A stretch of DNA of 10,187 nucleotides, taken from assembly GCA_030017395.1 (NCBI GenBank), contig JASEIZ010000060.1, positions 1-10,187 of the forward strand, in the 5' to 3' direction. The notes beneath the pieces are model-generated. The model was not told the DNA's origin. It saw only the letters and a list, made by a program, of their open reading frames with translations, and did no database searches. A program made the position numbers and the translations under genes. The stretch is from Desulfobacterales bacterium. GTDB taxonomy: Bacteria; Desulfobacterota; Desulfobacteria; Desulfobacterales; ETH-SRB1. Position 1 is the stretch's first letter. Each line of letters starts with the position of its first letter. Positions 1 to 7,397 of the stretch are shown piece by piece.

Positions 1-16
1 GTGATAAATGCAACTA

Positions 17-34
17 AAATACGTCATCGTATTT
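17..34. repeat. Short perfect inverted repeat upstream of the LysE-type gene
   Basis: AAATACG (17-23) and CGTATTT (28-34) are perfect reverse complements separated by TCAT. The element lies about 100 bases before the exporter start. It could be an operator for a regulator, or the stem of a weak terminator for a gene left of the window, although no T-run follows directly. No function can be assigned from one copy. Confidence 0.35.
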
Positions 35-45
35 ATGCCAGCGTG

Positions 46-75
46 TACTTAGTAATTACAAAAACGTTTTATAAT
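46..75 (+). promoter_or_regulatory. Weak sigma70-like promoter candidate for the LysE-type gene
   Basis: A perfect -10 hexamer TATAAT is at 70-75. The best -35 position, about 18 bases upstream (TACTTA, 46-51), matches the consensus poorly. Transcription would begin near 82 and leave a leader of about 55 bases. The -10 alone is common by chance in AT-rich DNA, so this is tentative. Confidence 0.3.
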
Positions 76-136
76 GTGAATTACATTACCGTATTAAAAA
101 AACTGTCGATATCAACGTCAGCAGGTATTATGTTTT

Positions 137-877
137 ATGTTAAGTGAAGTTACAAACACTATTTCTTCGTTATGGGTGATTTTTTCCTTTTCATTTCTTG
201 TAGCATTGACCGGAGCCATGGCCCCGGGTCCGCTGCTTACATATACTATCATCAAGTCTGTACAATCCGGCAGGCGCGGTTACCTGATGGGTTTATGGAT
301 TATAACAGGTCATGCCATACTTGAAATGGCGATTATTATATTTCTGCTTTTTGGCTTCTCCTTTGTCCTGCAAAATATTATCGTTGTTAGAACCATAGGG
401 ATTGCAGGCGGAGCTTTGCTGATCTATTTCGGCTTATCCATTATTCGAGATGTACACAGGGGCAATATCCCGATATATTTTTTAAACCCGGTCAACGCAA
501 CGGATCACGAACCGCAAAAGCAAGCGTATCCCTCTGCAAAAACAAATAAGGGTCTTGATAATCCAATAATCGGCGGAATAGTAGTTTCCATGTCTAATCC
601 CTACTGGTGGGTCTGGTGGGCCACTATAGGCTTTGCCTTTATGATTCAGTTTGATATTTCTTTCAAGCAGTGGCTAAAGCTGCTGGCCTTTTTTGCGGGG
701 CATGAAGCCGGAGATCTTATCTGCTACCTGTTTGTTTCGATTTTATCCTGTTTCGGCCTGCGATATTTAAACAAAAACATATATTATGGAATTCTTGTAT
801 GCTGCGGAATTTTTATGATCCTGTTCGGCATATACATGGGTATTTCCCCATTCTACCATCCCCAAGTAAGATATTGA
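137..877 (+). CDS. LysE/RhtB-family amino-acid exporter (translocator)
   Basis: This is a 246-residue polytopic inner-membrane protein of the LysE family, which exports amino acids or related small metabolites in exchange for protons; the substrate cannot be read from the sequence. The family signature near the end of the first helix is clear: a Gly-Ala-Met-Ala-Pro-Gly-Pro run at residues 26-32. Hydrophobic stretches at about 13-30, 53-76, 80-103, 143-170, 180-206 and 214-237 give the usual six-helix plan. A polar loop at about 104-142 separates helices 3 and 4, and an aromatic Asn-Pro-Tyr-Trp-Trp motif at 154-158 opens helix 4. Length is slightly above the usual 200-220, mostly because of that loop. 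The start lacks a convincing Shine-Dalgarno sequence, but no better start precedes the first helix. It stands alone, and its stop codon lies inside the end of the convergent nfnB. Confidence 0.85.
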   Translation: MLSEVTNTISSLWVIFSFSFLVALTGAMAPGPLLTYTIIKSVQSGRRGYLMGLWIITGHAILEMAIIIFLLFGFSFVLQNIIVVRTIGIAGGALLIYFGLSIIRDVHRGNIPIYFLNPVNATDHEPQKQAYPSAKTNKGLDNPIIGGIVVSMSNPYWWVWWATIGFAFMIQFDISFKQWLKLLAFFAGHEAGDLICYLFVSILSCFGLRYLNKNIYYGILVCCGIFMILFGIYMGISPFYHPQVRY

Positions 878-2259
878 TGTATGGAATCAGCGGCTTTTCT
901 GCCGGCGCCCATTGCTAAAATTACCGTTGCCTGTCCGGTTACGATATCACCTCCGGCCCACACCCCTTTTTTGCTGGTTTTACCGGTTTCCGGATCTGCT
1001 GTAATATATCCCCACTTAGTTAACTTCAGCCCTTTGGTGGACTTTGTCAGCAGGGGATTAGCACCTGAACCAACAGCAATAACTGCCAGATCGCAGTCCA
1101 TTTTAAACTCGGAACCTTTTATGGGGACAGGTCTGCGCCGTCCTGAATCATCGGGTTCGCCTAATTCCATTTTGAGACATTCCATGCCGGTAAGACGTCC
1201 CTGGTCATTGCCTAAAAAACGCACAGGATTAGTAAGCAGAAGCATTTCAATACCCTCTTCTTCTGCGTGGTGAATTTCCGCCGCTCTTGCAGGCATCTCT
1301 TTTCTTGATCGGCGATAGACAATGCGGACGGTTTCTGCTCCAAGACGCATTGCTGTGCGGGCGGAATCCATGGCGACATTTCCTGCGCCAAACACAGCCA
1401 CATTTTTCCCCCTGACGATCGGCGTGTCATATTCCGGGAAAAGATAGGCTTTCATAAGATTGGATCGTGTAAGATACTCGTTTGCCGAATATACTCCGGA
1501 AAGATTCATGCCCGGGATTTTGATAAATGTCGGCAGACCTGCTCCAACACCGATAAAAACAGCATTAAACCCGTCTTGTTCAAAGAGTTCGTTTATTGAG
1601 CGGATGTTGCCGATAACAGAATCAAGCTTGATCTTGACTCCCTGGTTTTTCAGGAAATCTATTTCCGCCTCAACTATGGCCTTTGGAAGACGAAATTCAG
1701 GAATTCCGTAAAAAAGAACGCCTCCTGGTTTGTGAAGGGCTTCAAAGATAGTGACTTCATGTCCAAGCCTTATCAAATCCCCCGCAACGGTCAGGCCGGA
1801 TGGTCCGCTGCCGATTACGGCAACCTTTTTGCCTGTAGGGGCGGGTTTTTCAGGTAGATCAACCAGATTATTAACACGCTCATAATCAGCACAAAATCGC
1901 TCCAGATTTCCTATTGCAACCGGTTCACCCTTTTTGGCTAAAATGCATTTACATTCGCACTGGATCTCCTGCGGACAAACACGACCCGTAACAGCAGGCA
2001 GGGCGTTTGTTTCTTTAACCGTTCTGGCAGCCGCGGCAAATTCTCCATTTGCAATAAGTGATATGAATTCCGGAATTTTCACCTGAACAGGACAACCAGT
2101 TACACAGCCCGGTTTTTTGCAGTTAAGGCAGCGTTTTGCCTCTTTAACAGCCGTATCAGGAGCGTAACCATAAGGCACTTCTTCAAAATTTCTTGCTCTT
2201 AGTTCAGGCAACTGCTCCGGCATGGACTGGCGGGAACAGCTTTTTTTCTTTTTTTCCAT
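853..2259 (-). CDS. nfnB: NfnB-type NADPH-binding flavoprotein (GltD-like), large subunit of a bifurcating transhydrogenase
   Basis: This 468-residue protein has the length and layout of NfnB and the glutamate synthase small subunit. The N-terminal domain carries two cysteine groups for two [4Fe-4S] clusters: C44, C47, C52, C56 and C95, C101, C103, C105. An FAD Rossmann motif Gly-Ser-Gly-Pro-Ser-Gly is at 150-155, and a second nucleotide fold with Gly-Ala-Gly-Asn-Val-Ala is at 291-296. The basic stretch YRRSRKEMPAR (315-325) is typical of NADPH 2'-phosphate recognition in this family. A C-terminal FAD-contact segment around GGD (436-438) completes the fold. In NfnAB this subunit holds the bifurcating FAD and reacts with NADP(H) and ferredoxin. 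No glutamate synthase large subunit is in the window, and nfnA sits 29 bases upstream, so NfnB is much more likely than GltD. The start at 2259 has only a weak AGAG seven bases before it. The gene ends in TAG inside the exporter gene on the other strand. Confidence 0.9.
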   Translation of the reverse strand: MEKKKKSCSRQSMPEQLPELRARNFEEVPYGYAPDTAVKEAKRCLNCKKPGCVTGCPVQVKIPEFISLIANGEFAAAARTVKETNALPAVTGRVCPQEIQCECKCILAKKGEPVAIGNLERFCADYERVNNLVDLPEKPAPTGKKVAVIGSGPSGLTVAGDLIRLGHEVTIFEALHKPGGVLFYGIPEFRLPKAIVEAEIDFLKNQGVKIKLDSVIGNIRSINELFEQDGFNAVFIGVGAGLPTFIKIPGMNLSGVYSANEYLTRSNLMKAYLFPEYDTPIVRGKNVAVFGAGNVAMDSARTAMRLGAETVRIVYRRSRKEMPARAAEIHHAEEEGIEMLLLTNPVRFLGNDQGRLTGMECLKMELGEPDDSGRRRPVPIKGSEFKMDCDLAVIAVGSGANPLLTKSTKGLKLTKWGYITADPETGKTSKKGVWAGGDIVTGQATVILAMGAGRKAADSIHQYLTWGW

Positions 2260-2288
2260 ATGTTTTCTCTTTTAATTTTTTCTTTAAA

Positions 2289-3131
2289 TCAACAGCATTC
2301 TAATCCTTTGCCCTGATCGTAAAACTGATAAGCCATTGCTTCGTTTTTCACATAAATCGACTTTCTTTTAAATATCTCTTCCCAGTCAACCTGATGTCCG
2401 TCAAACTCAGGGCCGTCAACGCAGGCAAACCTGGTTTCCCCCCCAACCGTCACGCGGCAGCATCCACACATGCCTGTGCCATCAACCATAATCGGATTTA
2501 AGGCAACAAGGGTTTTGATGTTATATGGTCTTGTAATATTAGAACAGTTCATCATCATGAAAGTGCAGCCCACAAAATAGCTTCTATTAATTTTTTCATT
2601 GTTTTGCACCAGTTTTGTGAGAACATCCGGTACCATGCCCTTTGACCCCCTGGAACCATCGGCTGTACCGACAAACACTTTATCAGAAACCTCTTTCAGT
2701 TGTTCTTCCAGATAGATGAGGTAAGCGCTTCGAGCCTCTATGATTATTATAACCTTGTTTCCCACCTCTTTCATAGCACGTGCAACAGGATAAACAGCCC
2801 CTATACCATAGCAACCTCCCCCGCAGACAACAGTGCCGAATTTGTCAATACGGGTCGGCTTGCCAAGGGGTCCTGAAACGCTATACAAGGCGCCTCCGCT
2901 CTTAATGCGCGCCATCTTGGCGGTCGATATGCCAACTTCAAGGAAAAATATCGTAATCGTGCCTTTTTCAATATTCCAGTCTGATATGGTAAAAGGCACT
3001 CTTTCCCCTGTTTCATCCGGCATAATAAGGACAAACTGGCCCGGTCTTGCTTTTTCCGCAATACCCGGCGCTTCAATTTCTATAATATGTACGTTAGGTG
3101 CTATCTCATCTCTACGGACTACCTTGTACAT
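2289..3131 (-). CDS. nfnA: NfnA-type ferredoxin-NADP reductase subunit (FAD, [2Fe-2S]), NADH-side subunit of NfnAB
   Basis: This 280-residue protein is of the PyrK/NfnA/sulfide-dehydrogenase type. The FAD-binding beta-barrel includes Arg-Val-Pro-Phe-Thr-Ile-Ser (44-50) and GPLGKP (87-92). The NAD-binding fold follows with a Gly-Gly-Gly-Cys-Tyr-Gly-Ile-Gly segment at 104-111. The C-terminal cluster region is VDGTGMCGCC (216-225) with a further Cys at 237. Likely [2Fe-2S] ligands are D217, C222, C225 and C237, matching the three-Cys-one-Asp arrangement I recall for NfnA proteins; C224 is an extra cysteine where Gly is more usual. A longer frame opens with TTG at 3143. The ATG at 3131 is preferred because GGAGG lies five bases before it and the NuoG-like stop is one base away. 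NfnA normally oxidises NADH and passes electrons to the bifurcating FAD in NfnB, encoded next. Confidence 0.9.
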   Translation of the reverse strand: MYKVVRRDEIAPNVHIIEIEAPGIAEKARPGQFVLIMPDETGERVPFTISDWNIEKGTITIFFLEVGISTAKMARIKSGGALYSVSGPLGKPTRIDKFGTVVCGGGCYGIGAVYPVARAMKEVGNKVIIIIEARSAYLIYLEEQLKEVSDKVFVGTADGSRGSKGMVPDVLTKLVQNNEKINRSYFVGCTFMMMNCSNITRPYNIKTLVALNPIMVDGTGMCGCCRVTVGGETRFACVDGPEFDGHQVDWEEIFKRKSIYVKNEAMAYQFYDQGKGLECC

Positions 3132-3132
3132 C

Positions 3133-5493
3133 TTATCCTCCAAAAATCTTGCTATGCAAAATCTTAAGGTCAGAAACCATTTCGGTTAAATCAAAGCCCC
3201 TGTAATGCCAAAGCGGTTTTTTATGCAACACACCTTTCTTTGACCGAACTGTTTTCTTAACAGGTGTCAGTGTAAACTTTTTCTTTAATTTTAAATCCCG
3301 GATGCCATGCCCGGAAATCAATGGATTAACTCTGCATATTTCATCAAAAACTTCCGAAGCACTTGAAAACTCAAAGCCTTTAACATTCATCTTTTCAGCT
3401 ATCTTACATATTATTGTCCAGTCAGGCATAGACATTCCAACAGGTTTTGCTCCGGCTTGGAGGCGCTGGACTCTTTGTTCAAGAGAAGTAATGGTGCCGT
3501 CTTCTTCTGTAAAGGCAGCGGCAGGAAATACAATATCGGCTGTTTCAAAAAGCGGCGAAGGATATATGTCATGAAGCACTAAAAAATCAAGCCGTTCAAG
3601 AGATATTTCCCGCGGAATTTCTCCGCCGGTAACATACAAAGCCTTTATAGAACCTTCGACAGCAGCATTAAGGATGGCAGGATAATTTAATCCAGGTTTC
3701 TTCGGCAACATGGCAGACCAGCTTTTTTCAAATGTGGACAAACTGTCTTTATCTGCAATATTCTGATAACAGGGAAGAAAATCAGGCAAGGCTCCCATAT
3801 CAGCGACTCCCTGGCTGTTTGCTCCATCCATAAGCGGAACAAGACCTGCAGGGCTGCCGGCAAGGAGAAGTATATTAAAAAGCATGCCTATAATCTGCAT
3901 CGGGTCATCACATTCTAATATTTTTGATCCATACAGTATAGAACCCCTGCCTGATGGAAGGATGGTGGATGTCAGTTTTTCAATCATATCCCGAGAAATG
4001 CCGCAAGTTCCAGCAATTGTTTTAATGTCAATCTCTTTGAGAGAGTTTTTAAATTCGTCAAAATCATTGCATTGGCTGGTTACAAATTTGCTGTCAAAGC
4101 CTTTTTTTTCAACAATTATCTTTAATATGCCGGCAAGCAGCGGGAAATAACCGGACGGCTCAACAGAAATACAGGAATCAAATAGTCTGGAGTTAATATT
4201 TTGCTTAGAACCTATTAATGAAACAAAAGCCCCACGCTTTTTTGCCTGATTAATCTTAACCGTCAGTACCGGATGTGAGGCAGCAATATCGCCGCCCACT
4301 ACAATTATCCATCCGGATTTTGCAATATCTTCAATTGTTCCATCTCCCATGTTTGAGCGCTTAATCCGGGATTGAATGACCGGGCCTGAAAAAAATGAAG
4401 ATGTATCAATATTGTTTGTTCCAATACAGACACGGGCAAATTTTTGCAGAAGATAGGCTGCTTCATTTGTAAGGAAAGGGGATGCTAAAAAGGCTGTTTC
4501 ACCAGGAAGATATTTGCCGAGCCTTGCAGCCGCCAGTTCAGTTGCTTCATCCCATGTTGCAGGGACAAGCCTGCTGTTTCGTCTTATAAGGGGGTATTTC
4601 AGCCGGCTTGCCCCGTTAACAAGAGCGGGAATGGCAAAACGGCCTCTAACGCAAGCCTGTCCCTGATTGGCAGGGCCTTCTGAGTCGGGACGGACAGCCA
4701 CGATCTTCTCCCATTTTGTTTCCAGCTTTAAACTGCATCCAACAGAGCATAAGGCACATGTTGTGGTTGTCACTTTGTCGGGAATACCATGCCATTTGCT
4801 TCCCCTGGCGGAAAGTGCGCCGGTTGGGCAGGCATCAACACAGGCTCCGCAGAACCGGCATCCGCCGTCAAGATGTGATTTGTTAAATGCCGTACCTACT
4901 TTTGTATCATGTCCCCGCTTTGTTAAGGAAATAGCCCCAACCCCTCTTATCTCCTGGCAAACCCTTACGCATCGTCCGCAAAGAATGCAAAGATTATAAT
5001 CACGATCAAAAAAGGGGTCTTCTCTTTCAAGGGGAAGGTTTTTGTATGTAAAAGGGAATCGAATTTCTTTGATTCCAAGATATTCCGTTACCTGTTTGAG
5101 CTCACACCCGCCCTTGTTGGGACAAAAAGCACACCCTGTTACACGTCCGCTTTTTGTGGGACATATATTATAATGACCGCACAGATCTTTTTGATCGCAG
5201 ATAATACATGAATTCGGATGTTCTGAAAGGATGAGTTCCAACACGTTTTTTCGTAACTCATTAAGTTCAAGATCGTTTGCGGTGATTTTCATTCCTTTGG
5301 CAGCAGGAGTTGTGCAGGCAGGGGGAAATCCCCGCATATTTTCTATTTTAACGAGACACAGCCGGCAGGCTCCAAAGGGCAGCAGACCGGAATAGGTGCA
5401 TAAAGTAGGTATATAAATCCCGTTAGCCGCCGCAACTTCAAGAACCGTGGCTCCTTCTTTGAAGTCAACCTCTTTTCCATCGATAGTTAACAT
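3133..5493 (-). CDS. NuoG-like iron-sulfur subunit with a degenerate molybdopterin-oxidoreductase domain
   Basis: This 786-residue protein is built like NuoG and NAD-dependent formate dehydrogenase alpha subunits. In order it has: a [2Fe-2S] domain (C32, C43, C46, C60); an N5-type [4Fe-4S] site (H92, C96, C99, C105); a cysteine-rich insertion (C111, C121, C124, C130); a two-cluster ferredoxin domain (C169/172/175/179 and C212/215/218/222); a C-x2-C-x3-C-x27-C cluster (C246, C249, C253, C281); and a molybdopterin-oxidoreductase fold from about 290 to 710. Where active formate dehydrogenases carry Cys or Sec, the NIDTSSFFSGP stretch (361-371) has neither. The usual C-terminal cofactor-binding domain of about 100 residues is not seen; a short basic tail ends the protein instead. 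It probably acts as an electron wire and scaffold, like NuoG. The ATG at 5499 has AAGGA only two bases away; the ATG at 5493 has eight bases and is preferred. An oxidoreductase with an unusual active site cannot be excluded. Confidence 0.85.
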   Translation of the reverse strand: MLTIDGKEVDFKEGATVLEVAAANGIYIPTLCTYSGLLPFGACRLCLVKIENMRGFPPACTTPAAKGMKITANDLELNELRKNVLELILSEHPNSCIICDQKDLCGHYNICPTKSGRVTGCAFCPNKGGCELKQVTEYLGIKEIRFPFTYKNLPLEREDPFFDRDYNLCILCGRCVRVCQEIRGVGAISLTKRGHDTKVGTAFNKSHLDGGCRFCGACVDACPTGALSARGSKWHGIPDKVTTTTCALCSVGCSLKLETKWEKIVAVRPDSEGPANQGQACVRGRFAIPALVNGASRLKYPLIRRNSRLVPATWDEATELAAARLGKYLPGETAFLASPFLTNEAAYLLQKFARVCIGTNNIDTSSFFSGPVIQSRIKRSNMGDGTIEDIAKSGWIIVVGGDIAASHPVLTVKINQAKKRGAFVSLIGSKQNINSRLFDSCISVEPSGYFPLLAGILKIIVEKKGFDSKFVTSQCNDFDEFKNSLKEIDIKTIAGTCGISRDMIEKLTSTILPSGRGSILYGSKILECDDPMQIIGMLFNILLLAGSPAGLVPLMDGANSQGVADMGALPDFLPCYQNIADKDSLSTFEKSWSAMLPKKPGLNYPAILNAAVEGSIKALYVTGGEIPREISLERLDFLVLHDIYPSPLFETADIVFPAAAFTEEDGTITSLEQRVQRLQAGAKPVGMSMPDWTIICKIAEKMNVKGFEFSSASEVFDEICRVNPLISGHGIRDLKLKKKFTLTPVKKTVRSKKGVLHKKPLWHYRGFDLTEMVSDLKILHSKIFGG
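3137..3141 (-). promoter_or_regulatory. Shine-Dalgarno of nfnA inside the end of the upstream gene
   Basis: GGAGG, read on the minus strand, lies five bases before the nfnA ATG. The same bases encode the final Gly-Gly of the NuoG-like protein, whose TAA is followed by one base and then the ATG. This decides the nfnA start and points to translational coupling. Confidence 0.85.
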
Positions 5494-5501
5494 CGACATT
5501 A

Positions 5502-5506
5502 TCCTT
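5502..5506 (-). promoter_or_regulatory. Shine-Dalgarno choosing the start of the NuoG-like gene
   Basis: AAGGA, read on the minus strand, lies between the nuoF-like stop (5509-5511) and two nearby ATGs. It is two bases from the ATG at 5499 and eight from the ATG at 5493, so the inner start fits normal spacing better. Confidence 0.6.
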
Positions 5507-5508
5507 TT

Positions 5509-7395
5509 TCAAAAGTCTCTTTCTACGTCAAAAAACCCGGTTGTCTTTTCAACCGCCCCATATTTAGAAGGGCACACCTGATAACAGATCCCGCACTTAA
5601 CACATATGGATTCGTTGATGATATGCAGCTTTTTCTTTTTACCGGTTATCGCATCTGCGGGACATTTTTTTCGGCAGAGGCCGCAGCCCGCACATTTTTC
5701 TTCGAGAATAGCGTATTTTATCAAGTCTTTGCAAACCAGGGCAGGACAACTTTTATCAATTATGTGAGCTTCATATTCGCTGCGGAAGTAACGCAGCGTT
5801 GATAAAACAGAATTAGGCGCTGTCTGGCCCAGGCCGCATAAAGAAGCATTTTTAATTGTTTCAGCCACACTGCTTAATTTGTCTATGTCGGCTATTTCTC
5901 CTTTGCCGGATTTAATTCTTTCCAGTATGTCAAGCATTACCTTTGTGCCTATCCGGCACGGGGAGCATTTTCCGCATGATTCAGCCTGGATAAAAGAAAG
6001 AAAATAGCCGGCAACATCAACCACGCAAGTCTCTTCATCCAGAACGATAATGCCGCCTGATCCCATAATGGAGCCCGCTGACATTAAAGATTCATAATCA
6101 ACCGGCAATGATGAGAGCTCGGCGGGAATACAGCCTCCGGAAGGTCCGCCGGTTTGAACAGCCTTGAATTTCTTGTTGTCTGCAATCCCTCCGCCTATAT
6201 CAAAGATGATTTTTTTAAGAGGGGTGCCCAGAGGAACTTCAATTAATCCGGTTTGTTTTACTTTGCCCACCAGGGAGAATGTTTTGGTTCCTTTGGAAGA
6301 TTCTGAACCAAAACCCGCAAACCACTCGCCGCCTTTGCGCATTATCGTAGCAAGAGTTCCAAGCGTTTCTACATTATTAATAATGGTCGGTTTTCCCCAA
6401 ACGCCGGAAATGGCAGGAAAAGGCGGCCTTGGCATGGGCATGCCCCTTTTCCCCATGACGGAAGCAATAAGGGCTGTTTCCTCGCCACATACAAAAGCGC
6501 CTGCACCTTGTTTTATCTTTATATCAAAACTGAAATCGCTTCCTAAGATGTTCTTGCCAAGCAGGTTGTAAAATTTCATTTGAGAGATTGCATGTTCCAG
6601 CCTTTTGATAGCCAGGGGATATTCAGCCCTGATGTAAATATACCCGTGGTTGGCGCCGATTGCATAAGCGCCTATAAGAAGACCTTCCAACACTGCATGG
6701 GGGTCGCCTTCCAGGAGAGAGCGATTCATAAAAGCTCCGGGATCACCCTCATCAGCATTGCAAATAAGGTACTTGTCGTCGCTTTGAACATTATGGCAGA
6801 TTTCCCATTTTTTCCATGTAGGAAACCCGGCGCCTCCACGGCCCCTGATGCCGGAAGTCTTTATTACATCAATAACTTCTAAGGAATTCATCTCAAGAGC
6901 CTTTTTTACACCAAGATATCCATCCCTTGCGATATAGTGATCAATTTGATCCGGATCAATAATACCGCAGTTTCTTAGTACAAGCCTTGTTTGATGTTTA
7001 AGCATGGGATATTCAAAAAGCCCGGATATGCCGCTTATCCGGCCATTCCCTAATGTTCCCAAAGCAAGGTCGGGTCTTGGGTTGTTATTTATGAGATAAT
7101 CCTCCAATAGTTTCTTGATTTTTCCTGGAGTAATTTTTCCGTAACACACAGGCGGAGATCCGTTTTTCTGGATATAGATAAGAGGTTCAAGAAAGCATGG
7201 ACCTATGCAGCCGACTTCCACCAGGCTGATATTCAGGTTAAGCTCCTTTGATATTTGTCTGATTTCTTCTGCAACCGCTTCTATTCCTGCTGCACGGCCG
7301 CATGTTGCTGCGCCAAGATATATAACAGGAGTATCGCTGGATTGCAGAGCTTCCCATTTGGCAACCGCTTTTTCCCTGATTTCAGCAAAATCCAT
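5509..7395 (-). CDS. nuoF: NuoF/HydB-like NADH-binding flavoprotein with extra ferredoxin domains
   Basis: This 628-residue subunit oxidises or reduces NAD(H) at an FMN and distributes electrons over Fe-S clusters. An N-terminal thioredoxin-like [2Fe-2S] domain has C32, C63, C67 and possibly C84. The flavin/NADH core shows Gly-Arg-Gly-Gly-Ala-Gly-Phe (185-191), NADEGDPGAF (213-222) and GAFVCGEETA (299-308). An SLBB segment follows at about 375-455, then the N3-type [4Fe-4S] site CGKCSPC (474-480) with C520. Two C-terminal [4Fe-4S] motifs end the protein: C568/571/574/578 and C598/601/604/608. Having both the N-terminal [2Fe-2S] and the C-terminal ferredoxin domain is the HydB pattern of bifurcating hydrogenases and formate dehydrogenases; complex I NuoF is shorter (about 440). 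Strong AAGGAG five bases before the ATG fixes the start, and the gene begins two bases after the nuoE stop. Confidence 0.93.
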   Translation of the reverse strand: MDFAEIREKAVAKWEALQSSDTPVIYLGAATCGRAAGIEAVAEEIRQISKELNLNISLVEVGCIGPCFLEPLIYIQKNGSPPVCYGKITPGKIKKLLEDYLINNNPRPDLALGTLGNGRISGISGLFEYPMLKHQTRLVLRNCGIIDPDQIDHYIARDGYLGVKKALEMNSLEVIDVIKTSGIRGRGGAGFPTWKKWEICHNVQSDDKYLICNADEGDPGAFMNRSLLEGDPHAVLEGLLIGAYAIGANHGYIYIRAEYPLAIKRLEHAISQMKFYNLLGKNILGSDFSFDIKIKQGAGAFVCGEETALIASVMGKRGMPMPRPPFPAISGVWGKPTIINNVETLGTLATIMRKGGEWFAGFGSESSKGTKTFSLVGKVKQTGLIEVPLGTPLKKIIFDIGGGIADNKKFKAVQTGGPSGGCIPAELSSLPVDYESLMSAGSIMGSGGIIVLDEETCVVDVAGYFLSFIQAESCGKCSPCRIGTKVMLDILERIKSGKGEIADIDKLSSVAETIKNASLCGLGQTAPNSVLSTLRYFRSEYEAHIIDKSCPALVCKDLIKYAILEEKCAGCGLCRKKCPADAITGKKKKLHIINESICVKCGICYQVCPSKYGAVEKTTGFFDVERDF

Positions 7396-7397
7396 CT

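Noticed and set aside
881..1273. 130-codon open frame on the plus strand opposite nfnB
   Set aside because: It is antisense to a clearly conserved gene, has no Shine-Dalgarno or recognisable domain, and is explained by codon bias of nfnB.
853..2259. Glutamate synthase small subunit (GltD)
   Set aside because: The fold is shared, but no large subunit is nearby and nfnA is directly upstream in the same operon.
3133..5493. Active formate dehydrogenase or [FeFe]-hydrogenase catalytic subunit
   Set aside because: No Cys/Sec at the molybdenum ligand position, no C-terminal cofactor domain and no H-cluster cysteine motifs are seen.
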